A DNA stretch of 64,000 nucleotides, taken from positions 6,324,001 to 6,388,000 of the forward strand of contig NW_025408669.1 in assembly GCF_020360975.1 (NCBI RefSeq), given 5' to 3'. Within the stretch, counting starts at the first letter, position 1. Each line of letters begins with the position of its first letter. Below the pieces are notes generated by a model, which worked only from the letters and a program-made list of their open reading frames with translations, searched no databases and was not told where the DNA came from. The DNA comes from Hirsutella rhossiliensis. Taxonomy: Eukaryota; Ascomycota; Sordariomycetes; Hypocreales; Ophiocordycipitaceae. The position numbers were made by a program, and so were the translations under genes. Shown here piece by piece: positions 21,038 to 33,500 of the stretch.

Positions 21038-24000
21038 GTTATAAGCCTAGGAGGAATAGAACTCCTATACCTTCCGGCTGCTATAAAAGGTACGTTTCTT
21101 ATATCCCTTATAGCTTCCTTTTACCCCTCTTACTAAAAAAGCCGATTTTACTTAACTTTTCTACCCTTCCCTATAATAATAACGAAAACCGACTCCTCTA
21201 CTATCCCTACGGTCTATAGGACGATTCTTATAAAGCCTAAAGATTAGGATAAGTAGGTAAAGGAGCTATAGGCTCGTATAAATAGAACTATCTATAATTT
21301 AGTCTTCTCTAATAAGTATAACCCTCTCGAGCCCCTTCTTTATCCTAAAGCAACGGAATTTATAGAGGGAGCTTCCCTCTTCTCTGAGCTAACCTCTATA
21401 TAGTAGAGAGCTTTTTCTATAGCCTTAGGTAACTACGAGAGTTACTATAAGGAATACCTTTACGAGATAAAGCTACTAACTACTATATATATAGTAATAA
21501 CGGAATCCGTTAGTACTATAAAGCTAATTACTCTTTAAGAGGAAAAGACTCCTAGGTAGTAGCTTTTAAAGCTCGAGACCTTAATAGCTCCCTTAAGGGG
21601 CTATATAACTAACCGTATTAGGAAGACCTATACGGTATATCTAGGAGCCTTTTCTACTAGGAACCTACTAGCTTCTTCGTAGCTAGCTAAGTAGGAAGAA
21701 ATCCTTAAGGAAGCTAACTAATACTTCCTTATAGAAGCTCTTTCCGGCTAGTAGCTAAGGGATATATCTCTACTAATAAAGCCTATTAGTAACGGTTACT
21801 CGACTATCTTTCGAGAAGCTAGCTAGGAATTAAACGAAGAAGCTACTAGAGTATAATAGTAAGTAGTCTTATTCCTTCGTAGCTAGCACTCGACCTAGAC
21901 GGTTCGACCTACTGCCCCTATAGCTGCTATAGCCCCTATTACTACGGCTTCCGCTACTACTGCGACTATTACTCCTTTAGCTCCTCCTCCCTCGAGAGCC
22001 TTAACCCCGTCTTTAACGGCTGCCCCGGTCCCGGCTCCGCCTCTTACTCCGGGCCCGGCCCCGGTCCCGTTAGTTAGACCGGCCCGACTAGTCCCCTAAT
22101 AGACCTTTAAGTCTATTAGTCGAAAGATTAAGGAACTAGTCGAAATCGAACCTCTTCTTTAAAATTAGCAATATAGGGTAAAAAGGGGGGGTTTTAAGTA
22201 GACCTTTTAGATTAGGACGAGGATTCCTTAAAGAAATAAAAGACTAGACGACGAAACGGCTACCTAATATATAAATCCCTAGGTTATCGATTATTATAAT
22301 ACTAGTAGGTCTTTAAGGAAAACTAACTTAAAGGATTTAACCCTTTAAAGAGGCTATAAGAAATAATATAATAGTCTCTTAAGGAGGACCCCTTATTATA
22401 GAAGAAGATAGACGAGATTCGGGTTACTAAGAAATAGTAACTAACGCCGCTGCCCTTATTTAAGCTGTAAATTTAAGGAAAAATCGTTAGTATAATAAAT
22501 CCGGCCTTTATCTTCCCTATAGATTAATAAGGCTAAGACTAACCGTTAGAGCCCTCCGATTATCCCCTACGAAAATCAGCTATTCTTAACTTTAGTACTT
22601 CCCTCGATATCTATAATATACTCTTACGATTCCGGTCCTTTAAAAAGGTATAAAGGGAATATCTTATTACTAGGGAATTAACCGTATAGATAGAGGGGTA
22701 TAGAAGGGTGAATTTCACGATAAAATTACTTAATAGGTCTATATAAATTCTTCGACGAAAAAGGGTAGCTTTTTACCCTCGATTTTTAACGAGCTTAATT
22801 TCCTTCCGCCTTCTTTAAGAGGAAGGAATCTTCTAAGATAAAACGTCTAAGCCTATAAGGCTAGTCTAGAAGAATTAGACGATTAGGCTTATTAAGGAAA
22901 AATTCGGTTAATTTATTCTCGAATTCCGACCTATTTTTAGGAAGGAACCTCTTAAGAAGTTAGCTTTCCCTACTAGGAGGAATAGGTCTACTATAAAGGA
23001 CCCTCTTCCGGTAGCTTAAGGAGACGGCATTCTTTAGCACGCACGACTTAGTTACCTAGGCCCCCTAGCTTTATATAAGCTAGGCTAATAATAGGGCGTC
23101 CGAATAAGGGGCCTAAAGACCGTCGAATACGAATACTACGGCTAAGGAAAGACTAGGAGACGAATTTCTAAACGAACGCCTTTACGGCCGGACTAGCTAT
23201 ATAAGGAAATTTAGGTCGACTAGACCGACGTCTCTAGGGATTAGGAAAGCTTCGTTAGGGTAATGTTTTTTATAGACGCCTTTTTAAGGATGGTTTTCCC
23301 TTATTTCTTATAGACCTACCTAAGTAAGTATAACTAGTCTACCCTCTAAGACTTCGTTAACTAAATAAAATCCTACTTTAGCTATAAGGTAAAGAAGATA
23401 TGGTTTAACGGAGAGCTATTTACGAAGGATATCTTAAATTAGCTTCGAAAAAGGGGCATTCTACCCCTCCTATTAGCACTAAATACCTAGGCCTAGAACG
23501 GAGGGGTAGAAGGATTAAGGGGTGCTATAATAAAAAGGGCCTATATAATAAGACTTACTATAAAGCTTCTATACGACCTTTAGAGGGAAGTCGTTAAGAC
23601 CGCTTATTACTTATAGAACCGGACCCCTAGGGACCCTAAGGACCCTAGGGAACTAAACTAAGGAATAGACTAGAAATCCCCCCTTAAGCTCTTTATAAAG
23701 AAGAGGGCCTTACTAGCCTACCTTTATATATATAGCTATAAGGTATACGCTATAACTGCCGATACGTAGCTAAAAAGGAAGAAGAAAAGAAAGCTTAATC
23801 CTAGAGCCTTTATTAGTTACCTCGTTAGTTATAATTCTATAAATATCTTTTAGATCTAGATTCCTCTTTTATAGAAGGTTATTTTAACTAAGGATATAAT
23901 TTTCGACGAATCTAGCTTCTTCGACGGAAAGAGGGATTAATAGCCCCTCTTACTCTTATAACGTTAGCTAATATAGAAGATTTAAATCCCCCCTTCTTAA

Positions 24001-26422
24001 TAGTTTTAAGAAGAGGTCTTAGATAAAGAAACGGAAGAAGAAACTAACGTCGAAGTAGTTAAGGATAAAGCCGACTTTAAAGAAGAGGAAGAAGAGGAAG
24101 CTGCTAGATTAGATAATCTAGACGAAGAAGGAGACTATAAGAAAGCGGTAGAGCTAGAATACGCTTGCTTCCCTATGCCTCCTCTTATAGAATAAGAAGA
24201 AGATCTAAAAGTAGCTTTTTCGGTTAGTCTTCCTATCTCGACCCCTAAGGGGATAAGAAAGGCACCTCTCTTAAAGGATTACCTAGCTGCCTTTTTATCC
24301 TTACTTTAAGAAGTAAAGGAAGGTATAGGGCCCGATATAAAAGAAGACTAATTACTCCCTTATTTCGATCGTTTTTCTAACTTCTATCTAACGCCTATAG
24401 AAGACGGTTCCTACGAAGCATTTATATTAGGCTAGCTTTTTAAGCCTCTATTAGTAAGGAAGGTATATAAAAGTAACCTCCTAGACCTACTAGTAAACTA
24501 AAAGTAGCTAGAAAAACACCCTTTTAGAGACTAGTTTTTCTAGGCCTAGAAAGACTACCTAGCCTTATATAAAGAGATAAGGTCTTTCGAAGAGGTCTTA
24601 AAGGAAAAGGTAAGAGGAAAATAGGTCCTTAGCTATAAGTAGGTCTTTATCTAAAAGACTAATAAATATAGCTTCCTTTAAAAATATAAAGCCTAGCTAG
24701 TTATCTATAGGAATTAATAGGAAAAAGGGGATCTACCTACTAAGGTAACTACCTTAGTAGGGATATCTTTTTAGACCCTTATAGCTATAGTAGTAGAATT
24801 CGACCTCGAGCTCGATTAAATAGATATAGTTAACGCCTTTATTAACTACCCTCTTAAGGAAGAAGAAGTTATCTATATACGACTTCCTCTTAGTTTCTAA
24901 TAACTAGGAAAGGTTCTATAGCTTAGGAAAGCTCTATACGGACTATAAAGATTACCCCTTCTTTAGTAATAGTATTTAATAGGTTCCCTTAAAGCCCTAG
25001 GCTTTACGAAAGTCCCTTAGGAACTATATATAATATAGAAGGGTAAAATCATAGTCTTCTTCTACGTCGAAGATATTATCTAGGCCTACTTAAAAGAGGA
25101 AGAGGCTATTACTAAGGAGGCTATATAAGGCCTATAATAAAGGTATAAGATAACTAGGCTAAGGGAGCTAAAGTAGTTTTTAGGAATATAAATCCTTTAA
25201 AATAAGTCCTAACGGACTATCTAGCTTACCTAAGACGCCTATATCGATAAGGTCGCTTATAAATACCTCCTTAATTCCCTTAATAAGAAGCTTCCCTTTA
25301 CGCCTATATTAAACGAAGAGCTTTTACCTAATCTATCCTTTTAAGCTAGGGAGTAAGAGAAACACTAATATTAATAAAAGGTAGGCTCCTTACTTTTTTT
25401 TAGCTATTTCTACTAGACCGGATATCTCTTTTACGGTCTTACGGCTAGCTAGGCATAACTAGAATCCTAGCCCTAGGTACTAAGAAGTAGTAGACTAAGT
25501 AATCCTTTATCTCTATTTAACGAGGTTATATACTCTATGCCTAGGAGGGCAGGGAAGGAAATTAGCGCCGAAATCTTCCTTTATTTAAGCGATTCGTCCT
25601 TTATAGATAATTCCTTAGATAGAAAGAGCTTATAAGGGTATATTATATCCCTTTTTAAAGGAACTATTGCTTAAAGAGCTTCGAAGCAAGCTACTATTAC
25701 GACTTCTAGTATAAAGGCAGAGCTACTAGCTCTTTTAGAAGCATTAAAAGAAGCGATTTTCCTTAGCCGGCTACTAATATCGTTACGACTATAAATTCCG
25801 TCCCCGTTAGCTATAGAATATAATAATATATAGACTATACGAATTCTTATAAAGGAAAATAGTAAGCTATCGACCTAGCTATAGTATATCGATATCTACT
25901 AGTATTAGTTACGCTAAGAGGTCTAAAGGGGACTAATTTCCGTCCGTTAGGTTCTAACGGTATCGATAAAAGCTAATAGTCTTACGAAGCCCTTACCGAA
26001 GTAGAAGCTAGCTGTCTTTTTATAGTAAATTAGGCTAAAAGACGTTCGAGAGAAGCTATCCTTAGAGGCCCGCCTTAAGAGTCTACGAGAGGAGCTAATA
26101 GCACGTAAGAGGAAAGAGACGTCTATAGCTAAAGAAAGGAATTAGGACTTATCTTAAAGGAGGGCCCCTAGCTTAATTAGGACTTATTCTTCTTAAAGGC
26201 CCCCTTTTTAAGGACTTATCCTTAGAAAAGCCCCCCTTTCTTATAGGACTTAATTTCCTCCTTAGGCCCCTATTTCCTAAAGTAGGTCTAAAAGAGCCTA
26301 GGGCTAAAACCCGGATTTCTTAAGTAGGGGATAAGTATAGACTAAGACCTTCTCTATACGCTTACCGGCCTAGGTATTTAGCTTTACCCTTTCTATAAGG
26401 GCAGGCTATAGCTAAGGGGGTA
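21038..26422 (+). pseudogene. Copia copy B gag-pol remnant
   Basis: The order of K is complete. Gag starts at about 21180. The knuckle region near 22,255-22,300 has all its Cys lost to RIP. The protease loop near 22,585 has Asp changed to Asn. The pre-integrase HHCC lies near 23,025-23,150, and the integrase core at 23,220-23,650 includes IWFNGELF, again Asn at the expected second catalytic Asp. The acidic linker is at about 24,000-24,200. In RT the YVDD box reads YVED (25063-25074). RNase H near 25,690-25,790 reads ASKQATITTSSIKAELLALLEAL, nearly unmutated. It contains the segment 21411-21583 that K has lost. Numerous TAG/TAA stops prevent translation. Confidence 0.82.
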
Positions 26423-26907
26423 TATCGCGAAGCGTAGCTTAATTTTATAGTTCTCGGAGATATCCCTTAGTAAGAGGGACTAAGGAAGCTAAAAACACCC
26501 GGTATAGAAGAAGGAAGAAGGAGCTAAAAAGAGGTATAGAAAGGAGGGAAGGGGTATAAGGGGAAGTAAAAGTAGCGATAGCTTCTTATAGAGGTAGTGA
26601 AAGATAAGATAGATATACCGGTAACGGCTAGAAAAGAGGGGAAAAACTAGTAAAAAGCTCGGTAGTTAAAAGGATATTAGTAGCTTCTTTAAGTAGGATC
26701 TTCTTTATTAATTAAGGTGCTAGATAGGTATAAAAGGGGGCGTTAGATAGAGGAAAGAAGGATAATTAAGGTAATATAATAATTACTCCCTTACCTTTAT
26801 TACTGCCCCTATAAGAATTAAATCTCTCTGCCCTATATATCCGACCCCTTACTTTTAATTTTACCTTTATATATTTTTATATACTTCTTATATCTCTCTT
26901 TACGAGA
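26423..26907 (+). repeat. 3' LTR of Copia copy B
   Basis: 485 bp, from tatcgcgaag after the AAGGGGGTA polypurine tract to tttacgaga, then TSD tatat. Confidence 0.9.
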
Positions 26908-26912
26908 TATAT

Positions 26913-28092
26913 AGCTCTTTATTTTCTCGGTTTATTATAATATTTAGACCTAAGAAGTCTTTTATATCTCTTAAGATAGTAAAATCTAGGAATTTAGATA
27001 ATTCTTTAAATAATCTTTCTTCTATTATAAATTTAAAGGGCCCTACTATAAGAAAGTCGTTAACGTAAATTACTAAGGCTATACTATAGTCCTTATTTAT
27101 AAATACTCCTTAGACGTTTATATAGGGGTCGGAGCCCTAGAAAGGTCTATAAGGTCGATATCTAGGTCTATATTTTCTTATAAAGCTATATTTAAGATCT
27201 TATTACTATCGTCCGAATCGGACTCTAGCTCTATAATTTAAGCCTTCCTTCTTTTATTAGTAGTAAAAGTACTACTAAAAGGGGATTTCTTCTTAAAAGA
27301 AGAAGATTTTCTTTTTTTAGAAATTTAAGTCCTATTATCCTTTTTCCCTTTATTTAAAACCTAATAAGTAGGAGCCTTATTTAGGTATAATTTATAGCAA
27401 TTTACTATAAAATGCCCTGGTTTTTTATATTCCTTATAATAAGGAGTATCTATAGAATATCTATAGGATTTCTAAGGCTTCCTTTATATTAAGAAGGCTT
27501 TCTCTAAAGATTTATCTATATCCTTTATTCTTCTAGCTTCGTCTAAAAGACTAGCTATTAAGGATTTAAGGGTAAACGCTATAGAATTATATCTAAGGCT
27601 TTACGTAATATTTATAATATAGCTTTTAAATTCCTTATTAAGGCAATTAAGAATCTATACTATAAGGATAACTTCTAGAATTTCTATATTATAGGATTTT
27701 AAATCCTCGTAGATTTCTTTTACCTTATAAAGGTATTTCTCTAAATTAAAGTCTAAGGGACTAAGATTAAAGAGCTGCTTAATAAGTAGATAATTCGACG
27801 AAAGGTTCGACGGATTATATAGCTTTTTAAGCTTATCCTACGCTTCTTTAGTATTTTTTAAATCCCGAATTTATATTAAGGGACTATCTTTAACTTAAAG
27901 GAATATTATAGATAAAGCCTCTATAGTCTATATATAATTTATTTACTTTAAAGTAGTAATAAGCTTTTCTTTTATAAGGATAGCTTCTATCCTTATAGTC
28001 TAAAGAGTATAATTTAAATTTCCCTTAAGTCTAAAGAATTTATATTCTTTCTATCTACCTATTTTATATAAATTCGGTATTATTTCGCTCAT
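26913..28092 (-). pseudogene. Copia copy C Gag and RT fragment
   Basis: On the minus strand an ATG at 28090-28092 starts MSEIIPNLYKIG, a typical Gag N-terminus, followed by Gag helices with stops. At about 27,418-27,377 the knuckle reads YKEYKKPGHFIVNC: spacing C-x2-C-x4-H-x4-C with the first two Cys turned to Tyr. A Ser/Asp/Glu-rich spacer follows, and then, unexpectedly, INKDYSIALVIYVNDFLIVG (about 27,090-27,030), the RT catalytic box with YVDD changed to YVND. Protease, integrase and the first half of RT are thus deleted. The frame runs on to 26,913, where copy B begins, and resumes at 20,552. Confidence 0.78.
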
Positions 28093-28237
28093 AGGGATCG
28101 AGAAGTCTAGACGGGAGTTTAAGAGTATAGGAAGGTAAAAGAAGTCGAGGGGAATTTCAAAAGGAATTTTAATTAAATATTTCGACGAGGAATTTTAAAG
28201 CTATAAGTTAATTTCCTAGCTTAAAAGGAGTAAGCTA

Positions 28238-28248
28238 GGCTTATAACC
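28238..28248 (-). promoter_or_regulatory. Half initiator tRNA-Met primer-binding site of copy C
   Basis: The plus-strand bases ggcttataacc directly inside the 5' LTR are the RIP-mutated form of ggctcataacc, the initiator tRNA-Met anticodon loop. This is the same priming site as in the unrelated K family. Confidence 0.7.
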
Positions 28249-28816
28249 TCTTAAGGTATATAAGCAAAAGCGGAATTTTAGGAAATTAAGGAATTACGTA
28301 AGACTACGTAATAGAGGGGAAGAAGGAGTATAAGGTAGGATTTTTAATAGAATTTATTAGTAATATATTAGTATATAGAAGAGGTATTAAAGTTAATAAT
28401 TCTTAATCTATCTACTAGCGGACATACTATCTTATATAGATAATTATAGCTAAACGGAAGAACCTTTCGGGACTAGATTTAGGCTACTATATAGCCCTAA
28501 GACTAAGGAATTCCGTAATACCTTAAGTAAATCTAGAAGTATCTTAGTTTTACTAATATTCGTGTTTAAAGGAGGTTGGTCGTACTAGTATTTTTAAGAG
28601 GTCTTAGCTAGTATTCTAAGCTAGCTCTATTCCTTCGATTCCCGATTATATAATAACCGGCAACCTATTTAATATATAATAATATATAAAATAACGAGCG
28701 ATTCTTACTTTATAGGATAAGATTTTATCTATAGTTAATATACTACTTATTAGCTTATATAATTAGGAGAGTATATTATAGCTACTTTATTTATAGTAGG
28801 AACACCGTTCCTTATA
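28249..28816 (-). repeat. 5' LTR of Copia copy C
   Basis: 568 bp, same length as the partner at 18791. In element sense it begins TATAAGGAACGG (presumably TGTAAGG before RIP). More RIP changes are seen here than in the 3' LTR. Confidence 0.92.
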
Positions 28817-28899
28817 CTAACTAAGGGCATATACCCCTTATTAATAAGACTTAGCCTAGACCTAACTTAGGACCTTAGCTTAGACCTAAGGAGGGCCCC

Positions 28900-30500
28900 T
28901 TTAACTTTAACCCCTCCCCCCCCCCTTTAACTTAAGGGTCGAAATAAGTACTTTAAAAGCTAGGGCTTACTTAAAAGAAGCTTTAGAAAGCTAACGCCCT
29001 TTAAGAACCTTAAAAGAAAGGCCTAGGACCTAAGACTAAGACCTAAAGGATATAGAGATAGAAGATAATACCTAGCTTATATTAAAGACTAGCCTCTTTA
29101 GGCCTAGCTTAGCCCTATCTTAAGCTAGTTACTTTTAGCTTAACTAGCCCTTAAAGTAAGTAAAGAGGTAAAAGAGAGCTACCCTTAATAGCCTTATTAG
29201 CCTTATACTTATTTAACCTATATTTTAATACTTATTATAAACCTAGCCCTAGCCTTAGTACCCCTTTCCTAGGGACTAAGCTTAGGGCTTCCTTTAATAG
29301 GCCCTTTAGGCCCTTAAGGAAGCTTAAAGAATTAAACCCTTTTATAAGACCCTTATAAAAGGGCTTAAGATAGTAGCTATAAGAACCCTAGACTACTAAT
29401 AGCCCTTATAATAGCCCTTATACTAGCTTAAGGCTACTTAAGGAAACCTTAAAGTAAGCTTATAAGCTAAGGTTACTATAAAGAAAGCGCTTAAGGCCTT
29501 AGCTAAGACCTTAGCTAAGGCTCTTTTAAAAACCTTAGTAAAAGCCCTAACTAAGACCCTAGCTAAAAAAAATATAAAAAAGGACTTTTAAATTATCTTA
29601 AAGCTATAAAAGGAATCGCTAACGCTTACTATTAACCTTATTACTATTTATAATAAGCTTAATAAGGCTATAAGAGAACTAGCTATATTAGATCTATTAA
29701 CTTTAAATAAAAGTAATATAGTTATAACGATAAAGGCCTTATATATAGTAAAAAAGCTTTTAAAGTAATAGGAAAAGTAGTCCTTATACCTTAAAAAGCT
29801 ACCTATTAAATCGGCCGACCTTCTTACTAGCTAGACTAAGTTAATAGCCTAAAGCGTTCCTAACTTTTTAAAGTCTCTTATCCTTAATATCTTTATTATA
29901 AAAGCTAAAACCTTTAGTAGGATTAATATCCTAGGGCAGCTTAGGTAGCTAAGTACCCTAGGCTTAATATAAAAGGTAATATCTATTATCTTTATAGTCC
30001 TTTTAAAGGTTATAAGAGCTAAATACTAAAAATAAGGCCTTTATATAATAGGCTTATAGATTTAAGTTAAGGCCTATAAGAAAAATACTATATATATATA
30101 GTATTATAGGTACCTTTCCTTTAGCTATAACCCTTAAACCTATTAATAGCTTATTAAGTATACCTTTTACTTAGAAAAGTACTTAACTAAGGACTATAAC
30201 TACCTTAGCTATAAGGCTAGCTAAAGCTACTCTTACTTTAAGGTTTAATACTATAACTATAAAAGAGAGTACCTTATAACTAATAAGGTATAATATAGAG
30301 TTTATAAGGGAATAACTAATACTTAATAGCCTTAGCTACCTTATACTTATAAGGCCCTTAAAGCCCCTTAAGCTCCCTAGGCCTAACTATAACCTTATTA
30401 GTATTATATAATATAATACTAATAAGTAGGAAATAGCTAACTTATTAATCTTAAAGTAAGCCTTAAAAATAAAAATAAACCTTATCTTATTATAAGAGCC
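28900..30500 (+). pseudogene. LINE ORF1 (Gag-like) remnant
   Basis: Plus-strand sequence between the LINE 5' region and its endonuclease. A zinc knuckle can be recognised at 30102-30143: tat-tat-agg-tac, four codons, tat, four codons, tat, i.e. C-x2-C-x4-H-x4-C with every Cys and His converted to Tyr. Upstream (29,000-29,900) is a region rich in Ala, Lys and Leu codons. The start codon could not be fixed. From 28822 to about 28900 is LINE 5' sequence continuing from 18578-18790. Confidence 0.6.
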
Positions 30501-30549
30501 CTACCTTTATAAGATTAATAATAGCTATATCCCTATATAGTATCTAGCT

Positions 30550-33500
30550 TATAATATTATAACCCTTATCTTTTTTACTAACTTCCTTAAGCTCGCTAAG
30601 AGGCCTAGGGTTATAGTATATAAGAGAAAGAAAGCTTAGATAAAAGCTACCTTAGCTTTAACCTCTTTTATAATCTTAATATATAGGCTATAAAGGTAAA
30701 AAGCATCGAACTATTTACTTTTATTAACCTATATAATAAAAAGGAGGTTAAAAGGGCCTTAGCTAGCTAAAGCTAGTAAGGGCCTTTTATAATAAAAAAG
30801 CTACTACTAATAGCTTAACTCTTATAATAGCCCTTCTTCTTAATAAGGGACTTTAACTTATATTACCCTTAATAAAACCCTTTTATAAACCCTTTTAAGG
30901 CCTATAAGGTAGAAGCTCTTATTAGCTAGCTTAACTACTATAAAGCTTCCTTATTAATAGACCTTAAGGTAGCTATAAATAGCACTTATTAAAAGAAAGG
31001 CTTAAAGGGGGCCTTAGTTATAGACCTTACTTTTTATAGCCTTTTTAAATTAACTTTTACTTCTTAGAGCCTATAGGCTTAGATTATAAGCCTATAGCCT
31101 TTAAAGCTAGTTTAAGAGGCCCTAATAAGCCCTTACTAGCTAGGCCTACTACTTATAATTATAAGAAATTAAATTAAAAGGTATTTTTAGAATACTTAGT
31201 TAAAAAGGAATAAGACCTCCTTATAATTATAAAGAGGTCTATAAAAAGATATAACTTAAAAGGGATAGCTTCCCTTTTAATAAGAACCTTTATAAAGGCT
31301 TTAAATATAGCGATACTAAAAAAAAAGCTTTATAAAGGATCTAAGCCTTAGTAAACTAATAAGCTAACCTACTTTTAAAAAGCCCTAAGCTTAGCTTAAT
31401 AGGCTTATAGGCTAGCCTAGGATAATAAGAGGTAAAAGAGCTTTATAAAGGCCCGAAATAGCTTTAAGTATACTATTAAAGCTATTAAAAAGTAATACTA
31501 AGAGAGCTTTTTAATAAAAGTAATAAGAAAAAACGTTTTTATAGCCTTTTCTTATACTAAGGCTTAAGCTAACCCTACCCTTCTTAATATCTTATATATA
31601 AAAAAAGGGATAAAGGTAAAAGCTAATACCTTTATAGAAAAATATAAGGCTTTCTTAATAACCCTTTTTCTAACCTTAGACCTTAGCCCTAGCCCTTCTT
31701 TTAGCCCCCTTAAAAGCTTAGAAAAAGAAGAGCTTATAAGCTATATAAGTAGTAAGAGTATAATTAAGTAAGACTAGCTAAAGCTAAAGGACCCTAAGAT
31801 TAAGAGGGCTATTTTTAGCTTTTTTAATAAAAAAGCTCTTAGCCTAGACTCCCTTAGCTTCCTCCTTATTTAATATATATATAAAGCTATTCTTATAGTC
31901 TTTAATAAGGCCTATAAAGCTTTATTTAACTAAGGATACTACCTTAAAGTATAAAAGGAAGCTATAAAAATTATACTTCCTAAGTAAAATAAGCTAGACT
32001 AGACTATCCCTAAGGCTTATAAGGTTATAAGTCTACTTAATTACTTAGGAAAGGTCCTTAAAAAGCTATATACTACCTAGCTAAGCTATTTAGCTAATAT
32101 AGCTAGGCTTCTAAACTTATTAATAATTTTTTTTATAGGTACTAAAGTAGTATAAAATAAAATTAGTTTAAATTAAATTAAAGCTTTACTTATTAGCAAT
32201 AATATAAATATAAGATTAAAAAAATTAATAAAGAGGTAAGAATAGTTTTATTTTCTTTATATTAAATTAAATTATTATTATTATAAGTATAATTATTTTT
32301 ATTTATTATTTAAATTAATTTATTATTAATTTTTATATATAGTTAAGGGGACGAAAATAATAGTTAGTTATAAATATAGCCTTCCTCCTTTTATACTATA
32401 TTTAAAAGAAGCGGGATTTTAATAAAAAAGCTATTACTAGTACCCTCTTATTAAATATAAAGGGCGCTTTTAATTTTATATTAAAGGAATAGCTTATAAG
32501 GGTCCTAAGGGAATTAAACCTCTTTAAGGCCTTTATAAGCTAAGTAGACTACTTCCTTACTAAAAGGAAGATCTAGCTAGCCTTTAAGGGGTAAGTCTAG
32601 CCCCTTATAAACCTAGTAATAAGGGTGCTTTAAGGGTCCCTTATTAGCCTTATTTTATTTCTTTTATATATAAAGGGGATACTAGTAGCTAAGGGATACT
32701 AGCTATCTTATATAAATAACTTTAGTATTTTTATAACGTTAACCTTAGCTAAGAAGAACGTATAGTAGCTAAAAGTAATAGCTATTAACCTATTTAAATA
32801 AGCTAAAAACTAAGGGGTCTACTTTAACCCTTTAAAGATAAAACTTATTTATTTTAGTAAGTAATAGTAGCTTATTTTAAAAGGTATAATAGTAAGAAGC
32901 TTATTTTTTAAAGTAAAGCCCTTAATATTATAGCTAAGGGTCTTCTTTAGTTCTAAGCTCTTATTTAAATAATATATTAAGAGAAAGGTAGCCTTTATAT
33001 AAGCTACCTTTAAAGGACTATCTTACTTAGCCTTTATATAAAAAAGCTTATTATTTAAAGCTTTTAAATAACTTTACTAAGCTTATATAACCTTTATAAT
33101 AAGCTATAAGGCCTAGCTTTAGTATAGGGGGCCTAAGACTTTTAAGAGCCTTATAAAGCCTTTTTAAAGGCTATAAAACTAAGCTCTTTTAAAGGTCTTA
33201 AAGGCCTTTAAAGGATCCCCTATTAAGGCTTTAAAAGCTAAAGTAGCCCTACCGCTATTAAAGGTATAATTTAAAAAGGTATACCTCTCTTATACCCTTT
33301 AGACCTTATACTTCTTACTTAGTTACCTTATAAAGTAAGCTTATAACCTAGCTATATAGGATAACCTCGCTAACTTAAGCTTTAGCTTAAGGGCCTTAAG
33401 CTATATTAAGCTATATATATAGCTCTTTTACTTCCTTAAAGGCTTAATAGCCTTTATAGGACTTAATTATAACTTAGAAAAAAGGAAAGCTAGCTAGGAG

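Larger units (their letters stand above)
20553..26907 (+). mobile_element. Copia copy B: complete, RIP-degraded, inserted in copy C
   Basis: A plus-strand K-family element of 6355 bp with LTRs 20553-21037 and 26423-26907 and TSD tatat (20548-20552, 26908-26912; low complexity, but the flanking C sequence is colinear across it). It has no large internal deletion, so it gives the best full-length model of the family in the window. RIP is somewhat lighter than in A or E: CG and scattered CA/TG remain. Confidence 0.9.
18791..28816 (-). mobile_element. Copia copy C, second family, internally deleted and RIP-degraded
   Basis: A minus-strand Copia element with 568 bp LTRs at both ends and TSD ctaac at 18786-18790 and 28817-28821. 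It is inserted in the LINE and interrupted by copy B (20553-26907). Without B it is only about 3.7 kb. Gag with zinc knuckle (28092 to about 27,380) is followed after only some 250 bp by the RT YVDD region (about 27,050), so protease, integrase and most of RT are missing. The remaining RT tail and RNase H lie at 19,730-20,552. It was therefore a non-autonomous deletion derivative, unrelated at LTR level to the K family. Confidence 0.88.
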
